From positions 1 to 64,000 of the forward strand of contig NZ_JBHUGS010000001.1 of assembly GCF_042682045.1 (NCBI RefSeq): a DNA stretch of 64,000 bases. The letters are read 5' to 3'. The translations under genes were made by a program, and so were the position numbers. This DNA is from Sphingomonas_R arantia (GTDB lineage Bacteria > Pseudomonadota > Alphaproteobacteria > Sphingomonadales > Sphingomonadaceae). The notes under the pieces were generated by a model that saw only the letters and a program-made list of their open reading frames with translations, did not search any database and was not told the DNA's origin. Shown in pieces: positions 26,741 to 34,148 of the stretch; position 1 is the first letter of the stretch, and every line of letters starts with the position of its first letter.

Positions 26741-27240
26741 GACGGGATGACCCTACGGGCCAACGCCCGCGCGCTCGCCAGATGATGCGCATGGGTGATC
26801 GCCACCGCCAGCGCATCGGCCGCATCCGGCCCCGCCAGCTTCGCACCGGGCAGCAAATGCGCCATCATCGCCTGGATCTGCTTCTTGTCCGCACCGCCCG
26901 TCCCTACCACCGCCTTCTTGACGATGCTCGGATGATATTCGCCGATCGCCACGCCCGCGGTGGCCGCGGCCAGCAACACCACCCCGCGCGCCTGCCCCAG
27001 CTTCAACGTCGACTGCGCGTTGCTATTGCCAAGCACTTCCTCAACGGCCGCCCCACCCGGCTGATACGTCCGGATCACCGCCCCCAACGCCTCGAACAAC
27101 AACGTCAACCGCCGCGGCAACTGCATCCCCGGCTCCGTCTTGATCTGCCCGTTTGCGACATGAGACAGCCGATTCCCCTCCGCGGAAATCACGCCCCAGC
27201 CCGTGGTCCCGAGACCGGGATCGAGCCCGAGCAAGATCAT
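26737..27240 (-). CDS. ruvC: Crossover junction endodeoxyribonuclease RuvC
   Basis: A 167-residue Holliday-junction resolvase. The catalytic acids are visible in ILLGLDPGLGTTGW (D7), VEEVL (E), and near the C-terminus in GPDAADALAVAITH (two D). It cuts junctions symmetrically, giving ligatable nicks. Start MILLGLDPG at 27240 fits family length; a longer upstream frame runs into repeat sequence. It is first in a ruvC-ruvA pair that lacks ruvB. Confidence 0.96.
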   Translation of the reverse strand: MILLGLDPGLGTTGWGVISAEGNRLSHVANGQIKTEPGMQLPRRLTLLFEALGAVIRTYQPGGAAVEEVLGNSNAQSTLKLGQARGVVLLAAATAGVAIGEYHPSIVKKAVVGTGGADKKQIQAMMAHLLPGAKLAGPDAADALAVAITHAHHLASARALARRVIPS

Positions 27241-27265
27241 GAGGCGCGGGACCAGCGCAAACCCA

Positions 27266-27688
27266 TCACTCCCCCTCCCTTTCAAGGGAGGGGGCCGGGG
27301 GGTGGGTGAAACGTGCCCGGCAGGCCCCGGCCGCCAACACAATCGCCTCCAACACCCCGTTCAAATTCCGCCCCACATCCGCGTTGGAAAACCGCAAAAC
27401 CGTAAATCCCCGTTCACCAAGCCAGGTATCGCGTGCAGAATCGACCGCCGCGTCATGCGTATCGCCGTCGACCTCGACGACCAACCCGATCGCCGGACAG
27501 AAGAAGTCCACGATCACCGACCCGATCACCGTCTGCCGCCGGAATTTGAGCCCGGCCAGCCGCGAGCCGCGCAACTGCAACCACAGCGCCTCCTCGAACG
27601 GCGTCGGTTCCTTCCGCATGTCACGGGCAAAGCCACCGAGCCTCGGATTGATCCTGAGCGCCGTGACCGCCTCCCACGTAGCACCCAC
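27266..27688 (-). CDS. DUF559 endonuclease enclosed by family A arms
   Basis: The open frame is 140 residues, from a GTG at 27688 inside one repeat arm to a stop at 27266 next to the other. The DUF559 (Vsr-like PD-(D/E)XK) core starts near residue 24 (MRKEPTPFEEALWLQLR, possible ATG at 27619). It runs through KFRRQTVIGSVIVDFFCP (D61), LVVEVDGDTHD (E72, D74) and GFTVLRFSNADVGRNLNGVL. The last eleven residues (PPAPSLEREGE) are encoded by the repeat itself. DUF559 proteins are presumed single-strand or mismatch endonucleases, but no role is proven. The gene replaces the loop found in other family A elements. It lies between ruvC and yebC. Confidence 0.85.
   Translation of the reverse strand: MGATWEAVTALRINPRLGGFARDMRKEPTPFEEALWLQLRGSRLAGLKFRRQTVIGSVIVDFFCPAIGLVVEVDGDTHDAAVDSARDTWLGERGFTVLRFSNADVGRNLNGVLEAIVLAAGACRARFTHPPAPSLEREGE
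27269..27318. repeat. Family A arm at the 3' end of the DUF559 gene
   Basis: CTCCCCCTCCCTTTCAAGGG, then AGGGGGCCGGGGGGTGGGTG and AAACGTGCC. The start overlaps the last codons of the DUF559 gene. AAACGTGCC corresponds to the AACAGCACC that follows this arm in other copies. Confidence 0.88.
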
Positions 27689-27719
27689 CCCCAGCCCCTC
27701 CCTTGAAAGGGAGGGGGCT
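27681..27719. repeat. Family A arm at the 5' end of the DUF559 gene
   Basis: The inverted copy: GCACCCACCCCCAGCCCCTC, then CCTTGAAAGGGAGGGGGC. Together with 27269-27318 it forms terminal inverted repeats of about 38 bp around the 360-bp endonuclease gene. Confidence 0.88.
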
Positions 27720-27728
27720 TGAAGAAGA

Positions 27729-28475
27729 TCACCCCCCCAAACGCTCCATCACATCCTCGGGAACGTCATAATTCCCCCACACCGTCTGCACGTCGTCATC
27801 GTCGTCCAGCACGTCGATCAGCTTCATCAGCGTCGCGGCGTCCGCCTCGTCGACCGTCACCATCGTCTGCGGGCGCCAGGCGAGTTTCGCGCCTTCCGCC
27901 TCGCCCAGCACGGCCTCCAGCGCGCGCGCCACCTCGTGCAGGTCGGCCACTGCGGTCCAGATCTCGTGGCCCTCGTCCGAGGACTGCACATCCTCCGCGC
28001 CCGCTTCCAGCGCCGCCTCGAACACGGCGTCCGTACTGCCCGCCTTGGCGGGATAGGAGATCAGCCCCATCCGGTCGAACCCGTGCGACACCGATCCGCT
28101 CGCGCCCATGTTGCCGCCGTTCTTTGCCATCCCGGTCCGCACGTTGGTCACGGTGCGGTTGCGGTTGTCGGTCAGCGTCTCGATGATCAGCGACACGCCA
28201 CCCGGGCCGAACCCTTCGTAACGGATCTCCTCGTAATTCTCCGAATCCGTGCTCGACGCCTTGTTGATCGCGCGCTGGATATTGTCGTTGGGCATCGACT
28301 GCGCGCGTGCCGCCAGCACGGCGGAGCGCAGCCGCGCGTTCATGTCCGGATCGGGCAGGCCGCTTTTCGCCGCCACCGTGATCTCGCGGCTCAGCTTGGA
28401 AAAGAGCGACGAACGCTTCTTATCCTGCGCGCCCTTGCGGTGCATGATGTTCTTGAACTTGGAATGGCCGGCCAT
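27729..28475 (-). CDS. yebC: YebC/PmpR-family DNA-binding regulatory protein
   Basis: A 248-residue protein with the canonical start MAGHSKFKNIMHRKGAQDKKR, a middle segment KNGGNMGASGSVSHGFDRMG and an acidic C-terminal domain. Members have been described as transcriptional regulators and, more recently, as factors that help ribosomes through proline-rich stretches. Length and order are standard. Codons and ends show no sign of disruption by the adjacent family A arm nine bases downstream. Confidence 0.96.
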   Translation of the reverse strand: MAGHSKFKNIMHRKGAQDKKRSSLFSKLSREITVAAKSGLPDPDMNARLRSAVLAARAQSMPNDNIQRAINKASSTDSENYEEIRYEGFGPGGVSLIIETLTDNRNRTVTNVRTGMAKNGGNMGASGSVSHGFDRMGLISYPAKAGSTDAVFEAALEAGAEDVQSSDEGHEIWTAVADLHEVARALEAVLGEAEGAKLAWRPQTMVTVDEADAATLMKLIDVLDDDDDVQTVWGNYDVPEDVMERLGG

Positions 28476-28514
28476 GTGCGGCTGCTCGCCTCATATTATC
28501 TGGAAACGCGCTGT

Positions 28515-29255
28515 CTAGCGTGCCCGTCCGGCCTCGTGCAACCGCCACGCGGCCACGCCCAGCGCCACGGTCAGCACGAGCTGCGCCAGCGACGCCGCCG
28601 AATCGATGAACACGATCCCAATCAACGCGGTCCCGGCCAGCGCCGACCCCGGCGCATCGAGCAGCATCGTCAGCATCAGGTGCACCGCGAAACACGGTGC
28701 CACCACCGCCAGATACGCGCCGGCAAAGGTCACCAGCCGCCCGCGCAACACCTGCCACCCGCCACCCGGCCCCAGCGTCCGGTCGCCGATCGCCAGCGCC
28801 GCGATCCACGGCGCAAGCGGCAGCAGTACGACGTTGGCGAACGTCGTCGCCGCAAACGACCACAGCCACACGTCGGCCAGCCGCGCACCCGCCGGCAGCA
28901 ACGCCTTCGCCGCCGCCAGCGGCAGCAGCGTGAACAGGATCGTGCCGGCCAGCACCGCGCCGAACCGCAACAGCGGCCCGCCCGCCAGGCTCGTCGGATG
29001 GATGCCCGCCGCGGCGCGGTACAGCACGAAATTGAGCAGCAGCAGCGCGATCAACTGCGCAGTCGCGGCGATCGCGGCGGTGATATCGGGTGCATCGCCC
29101 GGCGCCGCCGCGGTGCCCAGCCGGAACAGCGTGACGCCGATCACCACCAGCGCGGCAACCAGCCACAACCCGGCGGGCAACCCGCGCAGCACGTCGATCG
29201 CCGCCTGCACCCAGGCGCCCGTCGTGCGCCGTCCCCGCCGCTTCGCCGTCGTCAT
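28515..29255 (-). CDS. Polytopic membrane protein of unknown function
   Basis: A 246-residue protein. A basic N-terminus (MTTAKRRGRRTTG) is followed by about six hydrophobic segments. One short charged or polar stretch (AIGDRTLGPGGGWQVLRGR) sits between the third and fourth spans. I do not recognise a family; the general layout resembles Yip1-like integral membrane proteins, but that is only a resemblance. It is 39 bp upstream of yebC on the same strand. Confidence 0.7.
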   Translation of the reverse strand: MTTAKRRGRRTTGAWVQAAIDVLRGLPAGLWLVAALVVIGVTLFRLGTAAAPGDAPDITAAIAATAQLIALLLLNFVLYRAAAGIHPTSLAGGPLLRFGAVLAGTILFTLLPLAAAKALLPAGARLADVWLWSFAATTFANVVLLPLAPWIAALAIGDRTLGPGGGWQVLRGRLVTFAGAYLAVVAPCFAVHLMLTMLLDAPGSALAGTALIGIVFIDSAASLAQLVLTVALGVAAWRLHEAGRAR

Positions 29256-29312
29256 GCCGCCCCTCCACCGGCCCGGCGCCGTATCGCCCGGTGCCGTCCG
29301 TCTGCGCCTGTT

Positions 29313-29555
29313 CTAGTGCAGGCCGAGCGCGTTGCGATAGGTTTCGACGAGCGCGTCCATTTCGTCGCGCGCATCCTTCTCCATCTTGCGCAGCCGCACG
29401 ATGGTCTTCATCGTCGCCGGCACGAACCCGGTCGCCTTGGCCTCCAGATAGACATCCTTGATGTCGTCGGCCATGCCCTTCTTCTCTTCTTCCAGCCGCT
29501 CGATGCGCTCGATGAACAGCCGCAGCTGGTCGGCGGCGACATTGTCGTCACCCAT
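29313..29555 (-). CDS. DUF2312 family protein
   Basis: An 80-residue, strongly helical protein (QLRLFIERIERLEEEKKGMA, then DDIKDVYLEAKATGFVPATM). This is the conserved DUF2312 pattern, common in alphaproteobacteria and related to the GapR DNA-binding family, in which Caulobacter GapR binds overtwisted DNA ahead of replication. ATG at 29555 has GGGGAG eight bases upstream; a longer reading from 29576 is not needed. Confidence 0.88.
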   Translation of the reverse strand: MGDDNVAADQLRLFIERIERLEEEKKGMADDIKDVYLEAKATGFVPATMKTIVRLRKMEKDARDEMDALVETYRNALGLH

Positions 29556-29646
29556 GGTCAGTCTCCCCGATCCCAAAGAACGCCGCTCCTACGGGCATGC
29601 GCCCCCTCCGATCAAGTGCGTGACTCGGAGAGGCTTCACAACCGAA

Positions 29647-29762
29647 AGCCCCTCTCCTTCAGGGGAGGGGTTTGGGGTGGGGCTGAGCTCTTCAAGCCGG
29701 TGAGGCTGTGGGCATGGTGCTGTTGCCCCCACCCCAACCCCTCCCCTGAAGGAGAGGGGCTT
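29647..29762. repeat. Family A complete element
   Basis: Arms GCCCCTCTCCTTCAGGGGAG, then GGGTTTGGGGTGGGG, and the inverted CCCCTCCCCTGAAGGAGAGG. The loop starts CTGAGCTCTTCAAGCCGGTG and ends GGTGCTGTTGCC. It lies 10 bp beyond the DUF1244 stop codon, in the leader of the DUF2312 gene. Confidence 0.9.
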
Positions 29763-29772
29763 CAGAAGACCC

Positions 29773-30075
29773 CTACGGATTAAGCTTCAAACTCTCTTCC
29801 ATCCGCGCGATCTGCTCCGGCGTCGCGGGCTGCTGATGCGCCGCCTTCCATTCCGAATAGGGCATCCCGTACACCGCGGCGCGCCCGGCCTCACGGTCGA
29901 TCGTGCCGTCGGACGCCTCCGCCACCCAGTCGCCCAGGCAGTTCCGGCAGAACCCGGCCAGCCCCATGATATCGACATTCTGTGCGTCGTCGCGGTGGCG
30001 CAGATGGGCCACCAGCCGGCGGAAGGCGGCGGCCGCCACCGCGTCGGGAATCGTATCGACCTTAATCTCGCTCAT
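29773..30075 (-). CDS. DUF1244 family protein
   Basis: A 100-residue protein with a cysteine pair in GLAGFCRNCLGDWVAEAS and the following YGMPYSEWKA, the marks of the DUF1244 (SMc04008-type) family of alphaproteobacteria. Function unknown; the CxxC suggests metal binding. The ATG at 30075 has GGAG eight bases upstream. It is divergent from pyk, sharing a 76-bp intergenic region. Confidence 0.88.
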   Translation of the reverse strand: MSEIKVDTIPDAVAAAAFRRLVAHLRHRDDAQNVDIMGLAGFCRNCLGDWVAEASDGTIDREAGRAAVYGMPYSEWKAAHQQPATPEQIARMEESLKLNP

Positions 30076-30151
30076 GCTGCACTCCATCGTTTGCCCGGGG
30101 CCCGCAAACCGCCTAGTCGGTCGCTGTCCTTATCTGAAAGAGGAAACCGTC

Positions 30152-31654
30152 TTGGTCGATCCGATGTCCGCCGCCGACGCCAGTGCCAGCGGTGCTGCCC
30201 CGTCGCTCCGTCCGCGGGCACGCAAGGTCCGCGTCCTAGCAACGCTCGGCCCCGCCAGCGCCGATCTGGCGATGATCCGTAAGCTCTACCTGGCCGGTGC
30301 CGACGCGTTCCGCATCAATATGAGTCACGGTGCGCATGCCGACAAGGCCACCGTCGTCGCCGCGATCCGCTCGCTCGAACAGGAATATGGTCGCCCGACC
30401 ACCATCCTGTTCGATCTGCAGGGTCCGAAACTGCGCGTCGGCGCTTTCGACGGCGGCATCGTCGTGCTCAAGGTCGGCGACCCGTTCGTGCTCGACCGAG
30501 ATCCCACCCCCGGCGACACCACCCGCGTGTCGCTCCCGCACCGCGAGATCTTCGAAGCGATCGCGGTCGGCGCGCGGCTGCTGCTCGACGACGGCAAGCT
30601 CGTGCTGCGCGTCACCGCCTGCGCGCCCGACCGGATCGACACGGTGGTCGAGGTCGGCGGCGCGCTGTCCAATTCCAAGGGGCTGAACGTCCCCGACGTC
30701 GTGTTGCCAATGGCCGCGCTGACCGAGAAAGACCGCCGCGACCTGGCCTTCGCGCTGGAGCAGAAGGCCGACTGGATCGCGCTCTCCTTCGTCCAGCGGC
30801 CCGAGGACGTCGCCGAGGCGCGCAGCCTGATCGGCGGCCGCGCCTCGCTGCTCGCCAAGATCGAGAAGCCCGCCGCGGTCGACCGGCTCGAGGAGATCCT
30901 CGAACTCGCCGACGCGGTCATGGTCGCGCGCGGCGATCTCGGCGTCGAAATGCCGCCCGAGGAGGTCCCGCGCCTCCAGAAGCATATCGTCGAAACCGCC
31001 CGCCGGCTCGGCCGCCCCGTCGTGGTCGCGACGCAGATGCTCGAATCGATGATCCGCGCACCCACGCCCACCCGGGCGGAGGTGTCCGACGTCGCGACCG
31101 CGATTTACGACGGTGCCGATGCGGTCATGCTGTCCGCCGAAAGCGCCGCCGGCGACTGGCCGGAAGAATCGGTCGCGATGATGGAGCGCATCGCCATCTC
31201 GGTGGAGGCCGACCCCGGCTACAACGCGCGCATCCACTTCACCCAGACGCCGGCCGATCCCACCACCGCCGACGCGCTCGCCGCCGCGGCGAACGAGATC
31301 GCCACGACGATCGGCGCGAAGGCGATTCTCTGTTTCACCTCGTCGGGCTCCACGGCGCGCCGCGTCGCACGCGAACGCCCCGCGGTGCCGCTGCTCGTCC
31401 TCACCCCCGTCCCCGAAACCGCGCGCCGACTCGGGCTCCTCTGGGGCGCGCACGCCGTGCTCACCCGCGACGTCGACAGTTTCGAAGCGATGATCGCCAA
31501 GTCCAAGCGCATGGCGCTCCGCCACGGCGTCGCCTCCGCCGGCGACCGCATCATAGTGATGGCCGGCGTCCCCTTCGGCACCCCCGGCGCCACCAACGTC
31601 CTCCACGTCGTCCGCCTGACCGGCGACGAACTGGCGAACTACAAGCGAGTGTAA
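30152..31654 (+). CDS. pyk: Pyruvate kinase
   Basis: A 500-residue glycolytic enzyme that converts phosphoenolpyruvate and ADP to pyruvate and ATP. Clear signatures are TLGPASADLAMIRKLYLAGADAFRINMSHG near the N-terminus, the active-site LLAKIEKPAAVDRLEEIL, and DLGVEMPPEEVPRLQK and VATQMLESMI. A TTG start at 30152 is chosen because GAGGAA lies six bases upstream; the next ATG (30164) has no ribosome site at suitable distance. Confidence 0.95.
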   Translation: MVDPMSAADASASGAAPSLRPRARKVRVLATLGPASADLAMIRKLYLAGADAFRINMSHGAHADKATVVAAIRSLEQEYGRPTTILFDLQGPKLRVGAFDGGIVVLKVGDPFVLDRDPTPGDTTRVSLPHREIFEAIAVGARLLLDDGKLVLRVTACAPDRIDTVVEVGGALSNSKGLNVPDVVLPMAALTEKDRRDLAFALEQKADWIALSFVQRPEDVAEARSLIGGRASLLAKIEKPAAVDRLEEILELADAVMVARGDLGVEMPPEEVPRLQKHIVETARRLGRPVVVATQMLESMIRAPTPTRAEVSDVATAIYDGADAVMLSAESAAGDWPEESVAMMERIAISVEADPGYNARIHFTQTPADPTTADALAAAANEIATTIGAKAILCFTSSGSTARRVARERPAVPLLVLTPVPETARRLGLLWGAHAVLTRDVDSFEAMIAKSKRMALRHGVASAGDRIIVMAGVPFGTPGATNVLHVVRLTGDELANYKRV

Positions 31655-31662
31655 TGTTCTAA

Positions 31663-31791
31663 GCCCCCTCCCTTTCAAGAGTTTCACCGGCCAGCAGGTC
31701 GGGAGTGCCACTGGCACTCCCTAAAACATGCCGGGGGCATGTTTTACCTGCTGGACGGTGAAACTGGGTTGGCGGTGAGTGCAACAGCACC
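31663..31791. repeat. Family A half element carrying a nested 86-bp palindrome
   Basis: It begins GCCCCCTCCCTTTCAAG and ends GGGTTGGCGGTGAGTGC plus AACAGCACC, as in the copies at 10152 and 14204. The expected GGAGG in the middle is replaced by a foreign 86-bp sequence (31680-31765). The outer family A part has drifted slightly in the GGGTGGGTG stretch. Confidence 0.85.
31680..31765. mobile_element. Nested 86-bp palindrome able to form a three-way junction
   Basis: The outer arms AGTTTCACCGGCCAGCAGGT (31680-31699) and ACCTGCTGGACGGTGAAACT (31746-31765) pair at 19 of 20 positions. Inside are two perfect hairpins: GGGAGTGCC/GGCACTCCC with loop ACT (31701-31721), and AAAACATGCC/GGCATGTTTT with loop GGG (31723-31745). 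Only two junction bases (31700, 31722) and the two loops are unpaired. No coding capacity. Its insertion in another repeat suggests mobility; the mechanism is unknown and no second copy is seen in this window. Confidence 0.75.
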
Positions 31792-31834
31792 ACGAATCCA
31801 ACGTCGTAAGAAACGACCGACGTCGAGCCAAGCA

Positions 31835-31948
31835 AGCCCCTCTCCTTCAGGGGAGGGGTTGGGGTGGGGCTGAGCGCTTCAAGCCGGTGAGGTAGCAGGG
31901 GAGGAGCTGTTGCCCCCACCCCAACCCCTCCCCTAAAGGAGAGGGGCT
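31835..31948. repeat. Family A complete element, pyk-rpmJ interval
   Basis: Arms AGCCCCTCTCCTTCAGGGG and the inverted CCCCTCCCCTAAAGGAGAGG, with the loop CTGAGCGCTTCAAGCCGGTG followed by AGGT and ending GGAGCTGTTGCC. It lies 43 bp after the half element that carries the nested palindrome. Confidence 0.9.
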
Positions 31949-31972
31949 CAGAAGAAACCAACCCCCAAACGC

Positions 31973-32005
31973 AAAAATCCCGGAAACACCCATCGGTGTC
32001 CCCGG
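31973..32005 (-). terminator. Rho-independent terminator of rpmJ
   Basis: Read on the minus strand, CCGGGGACACC pairs with GGTGTTTCCGG (two G-T pairs) around a four-base loop, then GATTTTTGCG follows. It lies about 45 bp after the rpmJ stop. A second small hairpin (CTCCCGCC/GGCGGGAG at about 32022-32041) lies between the two and lacks a T-run. Confidence 0.75.
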
Positions 32006-32047
32006 ACCCAGCGAACCACATCTCCCGCCATCAGGCGGGAGGAAAGA

Positions 32048-32173
32048 TCAGCCCTGGCGTGCCTTGAAGCGGCGGTTCGTCTTGTTGATGACGTAGGTCC
32101 GGCCACGGCGACGGATCACGCGATTGTCGCGATGACGGCCCTTGAGGGACTTGAGCGAATTGCGGATCTTCAT
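32048..32173 (-). CDS. rpmJ: Ribosomal protein L36, cysteine-free form
   Basis: A 41-residue protein beginning MKIRNSLKSLKGRHRDNR and ending in a basic tail (KTNRRFKARQG). It has none of the zinc-binding cysteines of the classic L36, as is normal in alphaproteobacteria. It binds 23S rRNA in the large subunit. It is a monocistronic minus-strand gene followed by its own terminator. Confidence 0.95.
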   Translation of the reverse strand: MKIRNSLKSLKGRHRDNRVIRRRGRTYVINKTNRRFKARQG

Positions 32174-32338
32174 GGCCGTACGCGCCTTGTCTGTCTTGAT
32201 CGGTTGTCGAAAGAAGCCGGCCTCCTATGCGGCCCCCCGACATGAGTCAAGGCAAAGGCGCCACGTCGTGCTTGACGCCACCGCACCACATGCCACTGAG
32301 AAACACAGCAGGGCATGATGAAGCGTGAGGACCGTCCG

Positions 32339-32977
32339 ATGAGCCGAACCCCGACAAGACACATGATCGCCCGCACGCTTGCGGTCGCCACGCTGGCCGC
32401 CCTCGCCGGCTGCGCCACGCCCGGCCCCGAAACGCGCGTCACGCGCTTCCACCTGAACCAGCCGATCGCCCCCGGCCAGATCGCGGTCGAACCGCGCGAT
32501 CCGCGCCAGGTCGGCGGGCTGGAATTCCAGTCCTATGCCGCCGCGGTCGGGGCCGAACTCGCGCGGCTCGGCTTCCGCGTCGCGCCCGGCGTCGCCACGT
32601 CCGAACTCGTCGCGGTCGTCGATTTCAACCGCACCACACGCGAAGCCGGCATTGCGCAGTCCCCGGTCTCGATCGGCCTCGGCGGCGGCGGCTTCACCGG
32701 TGGCGGCGGGCGACGCGGCGGCGGGGGCGGCATCGGGCTTGGCGGCGGGGTCAGCTTCCCGGTCGGCAAGGCACGCTCGCGCTACGTCACGATGACCGAA
32801 ATGAAGGTCATGCTCAAACGCCGGTCGGACGGAACCGCCATCTGGGAAGGCACCGCACAGCAATCCGCCCGGTCGGATGCGAAGAACGCCGACGCCGTCA
32901 CCGCCGCGCGCATGCTCGCCGCGGCGCTGTTCCAGGGCTTCCCCGGCGAATCGGGCCGCACGATCACGATAAAGTAA
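32339..32977 (+). CDS. DUF4136-type lipoprotein
   Basis: A 212-residue predicted lipoprotein. The signal peptide ends in LAALAGC, so the mature N-terminus is a lipidated cysteine. The DUF4136 core (VTRFHLNQPIAPGQIAVEP, GLEFQSYAAAVGAELARLGF) is followed by a glycine-rich tract (GLGGGGFTGGGGRRGGGGGI) and a C-terminal segment with SARSDAKNADAVTAARMLAAALF. Role unknown, probably envelope-associated. ATG at 32339 chosen for GAGGA at good spacing. The M14 peptidase follows after 14 bp. Confidence 0.82.
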   Translation: MSRTPTRHMIARTLAVATLAALAGCATPGPETRVTRFHLNQPIAPGQIAVEPRDPRQVGGLEFQSYAAAVGAELARLGFRVAPGVATSELVAVVDFNRTTREAGIAQSPVSIGLGGGGFTGGGGRRGGGGGIGLGGGVSFPVGKARSRYVTMTEMKVMLKRRSDGTAIWEGTAQQSARSDAKNADAVTAARMLAAALFQGFPGESGRTITIK

Positions 32978-32991
32978 CGGACCTGCCCCAC

Positions 32992-34128
32992 ATGACTGCC
33001 AGCATCAGCGCCGCCTTCGACAGCGGCAACATCCGGGTCACGGACCAGCGCGGCGACGTCTTCGATCTCGAAATCGTCGCCGATCGCGACTCGGATTTCT
33101 ACCAGTGGTTCCATTTCCGCCTGTCCGGTGCCGCCGGGCGGGCGGTGACGCTGCGGATCGTCAACCTCGCGGGCTCCGCCTATCCCGGCGGCTGGCCGGG
33201 CTATGCGGCACGCGTGTCGGAGGACCGGGCCGACTGGCGAATGGCGCCGACGACCTACACCGATGGCATCCTCGAAATCACCTACACCCCGACCGCGGAC
33301 AGCGCGTGGCTCGCCTATTTCGCGCCCTATTCGATGGAACGCCACCACGACCTCGTCGCGCGCACCGCGGCGAAACCGGGCGTCGTCGCCAGCGTGCTCG
33401 GCCATTCGCTCGATGGGCAGACGATCGATTGCCTCACCATCGGCGACGGCCCGCTTCCCGTCTGGCTCTACGCGCGCCAGCATCCGGGCGAGAGCATGAC
33501 CGAGTGGTGGATGGAGGGTGCGCTCGACTTCCTCACCGACCCCGGGGCGTCCATCGCGCGCGCGCTACGCCAGCGCTGCACCTTCCACATCGTGCCCAAC
33601 ATGAACCCCGATGGTTCGGCCCGCGGCCACCTGCGAACCAATGCGGCGGGCGTGAACCTCAACCGCGAATGGCATGATCCGACGCCGGAGCGCAGCCCGG
33701 AGGTCCTGGCCGTCCGCAACGCGATGGACCGGACCGGCGTCGCGTTCGCGATGGACGTCCACGGGGACGAGGCGATCCCGCACGTCTTCATCGCCGGGTT
33801 CGACGGCATCCCGTCATGGACGCAGTCCCAAGGCGATCTCTACACGCGCTACCTTGCCACGCTGGAACGCCGCACGCCCGATTTCCAGACGCGCCACGGC
33901 TACCCGGTCACCGCGCCCGGCCGGGCGAACCTGTCAATGTCGACCAACCAGCTCGCCGAACGCTATGGCTGCGTCTCCACCACGCTGGAAATGCCGTTCA
34001 AGGACAATGACGACCTGCCCGATCCGCAATACGGCTGGTCGCCCGCGCGTTCGATGCGGCTGGCCGAGGATTGCCTCGCCGCCCTATGGGAAATGATCGA
34101 CGCCATCCCCGCGCCCCGCGCGCGCTGA
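32992..34128 (+). CDS. M14 zinc carboxypeptidase, CCP-like
   Basis: A 378-residue enzyme. Residues 1-120 form the beta-rich N-terminal domain typical of cytosolic-carboxypeptidase-like (AGBL/CCP) M14 proteins. Zinc ligands H164 and E167 (ARQHPGESMTEW) and H257 (AMDVHGDE), substrate-side NPDG and NLNREW, and the catalytic glutamate E333 (TTLEMPF) are all present. There is no signal peptide, so it acts in the cytoplasm. Eukaryotic relatives remove glutamates from tubulin tails; bacterial substrates are unknown. Confidence 0.9.
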   Translation: MTASISAAFDSGNIRVTDQRGDVFDLEIVADRDSDFYQWFHFRLSGAAGRAVTLRIVNLAGSAYPGGWPGYAARVSEDRADWRMAPTTYTDGILEITYTPTADSAWLAYFAPYSMERHHDLVARTAAKPGVVASVLGHSLDGQTIDCLTIGDGPLPVWLYARQHPGESMTEWWMEGALDFLTDPGASIARALRQRCTFHIVPNMNPDGSARGHLRTNAAGVNLNREWHDPTPERSPEVLAVRNAMDRTGVAFAMDVHGDEAIPHVFIAGFDGIPSWTQSQGDLYTRYLATLERRTPDFQTRHGYPVTAPGRANLSMSTNQLAERYGCVSTTLEMPFKDNDDLPDPQYGWSPARSMRLAEDCLAALWEMIDAIPAPRAR

Positions 34129-34148
34129 CATCTTCGGAGCCTGCCCGC

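Noticed and set aside
31680..31765. The nested palindrome as an integron attC site or a tRNA
   Set aside because: It lacks the attC core sites with extrahelical bases and the tRNA D/T-loop signatures; it has only two inner hairpins and no CCA end.
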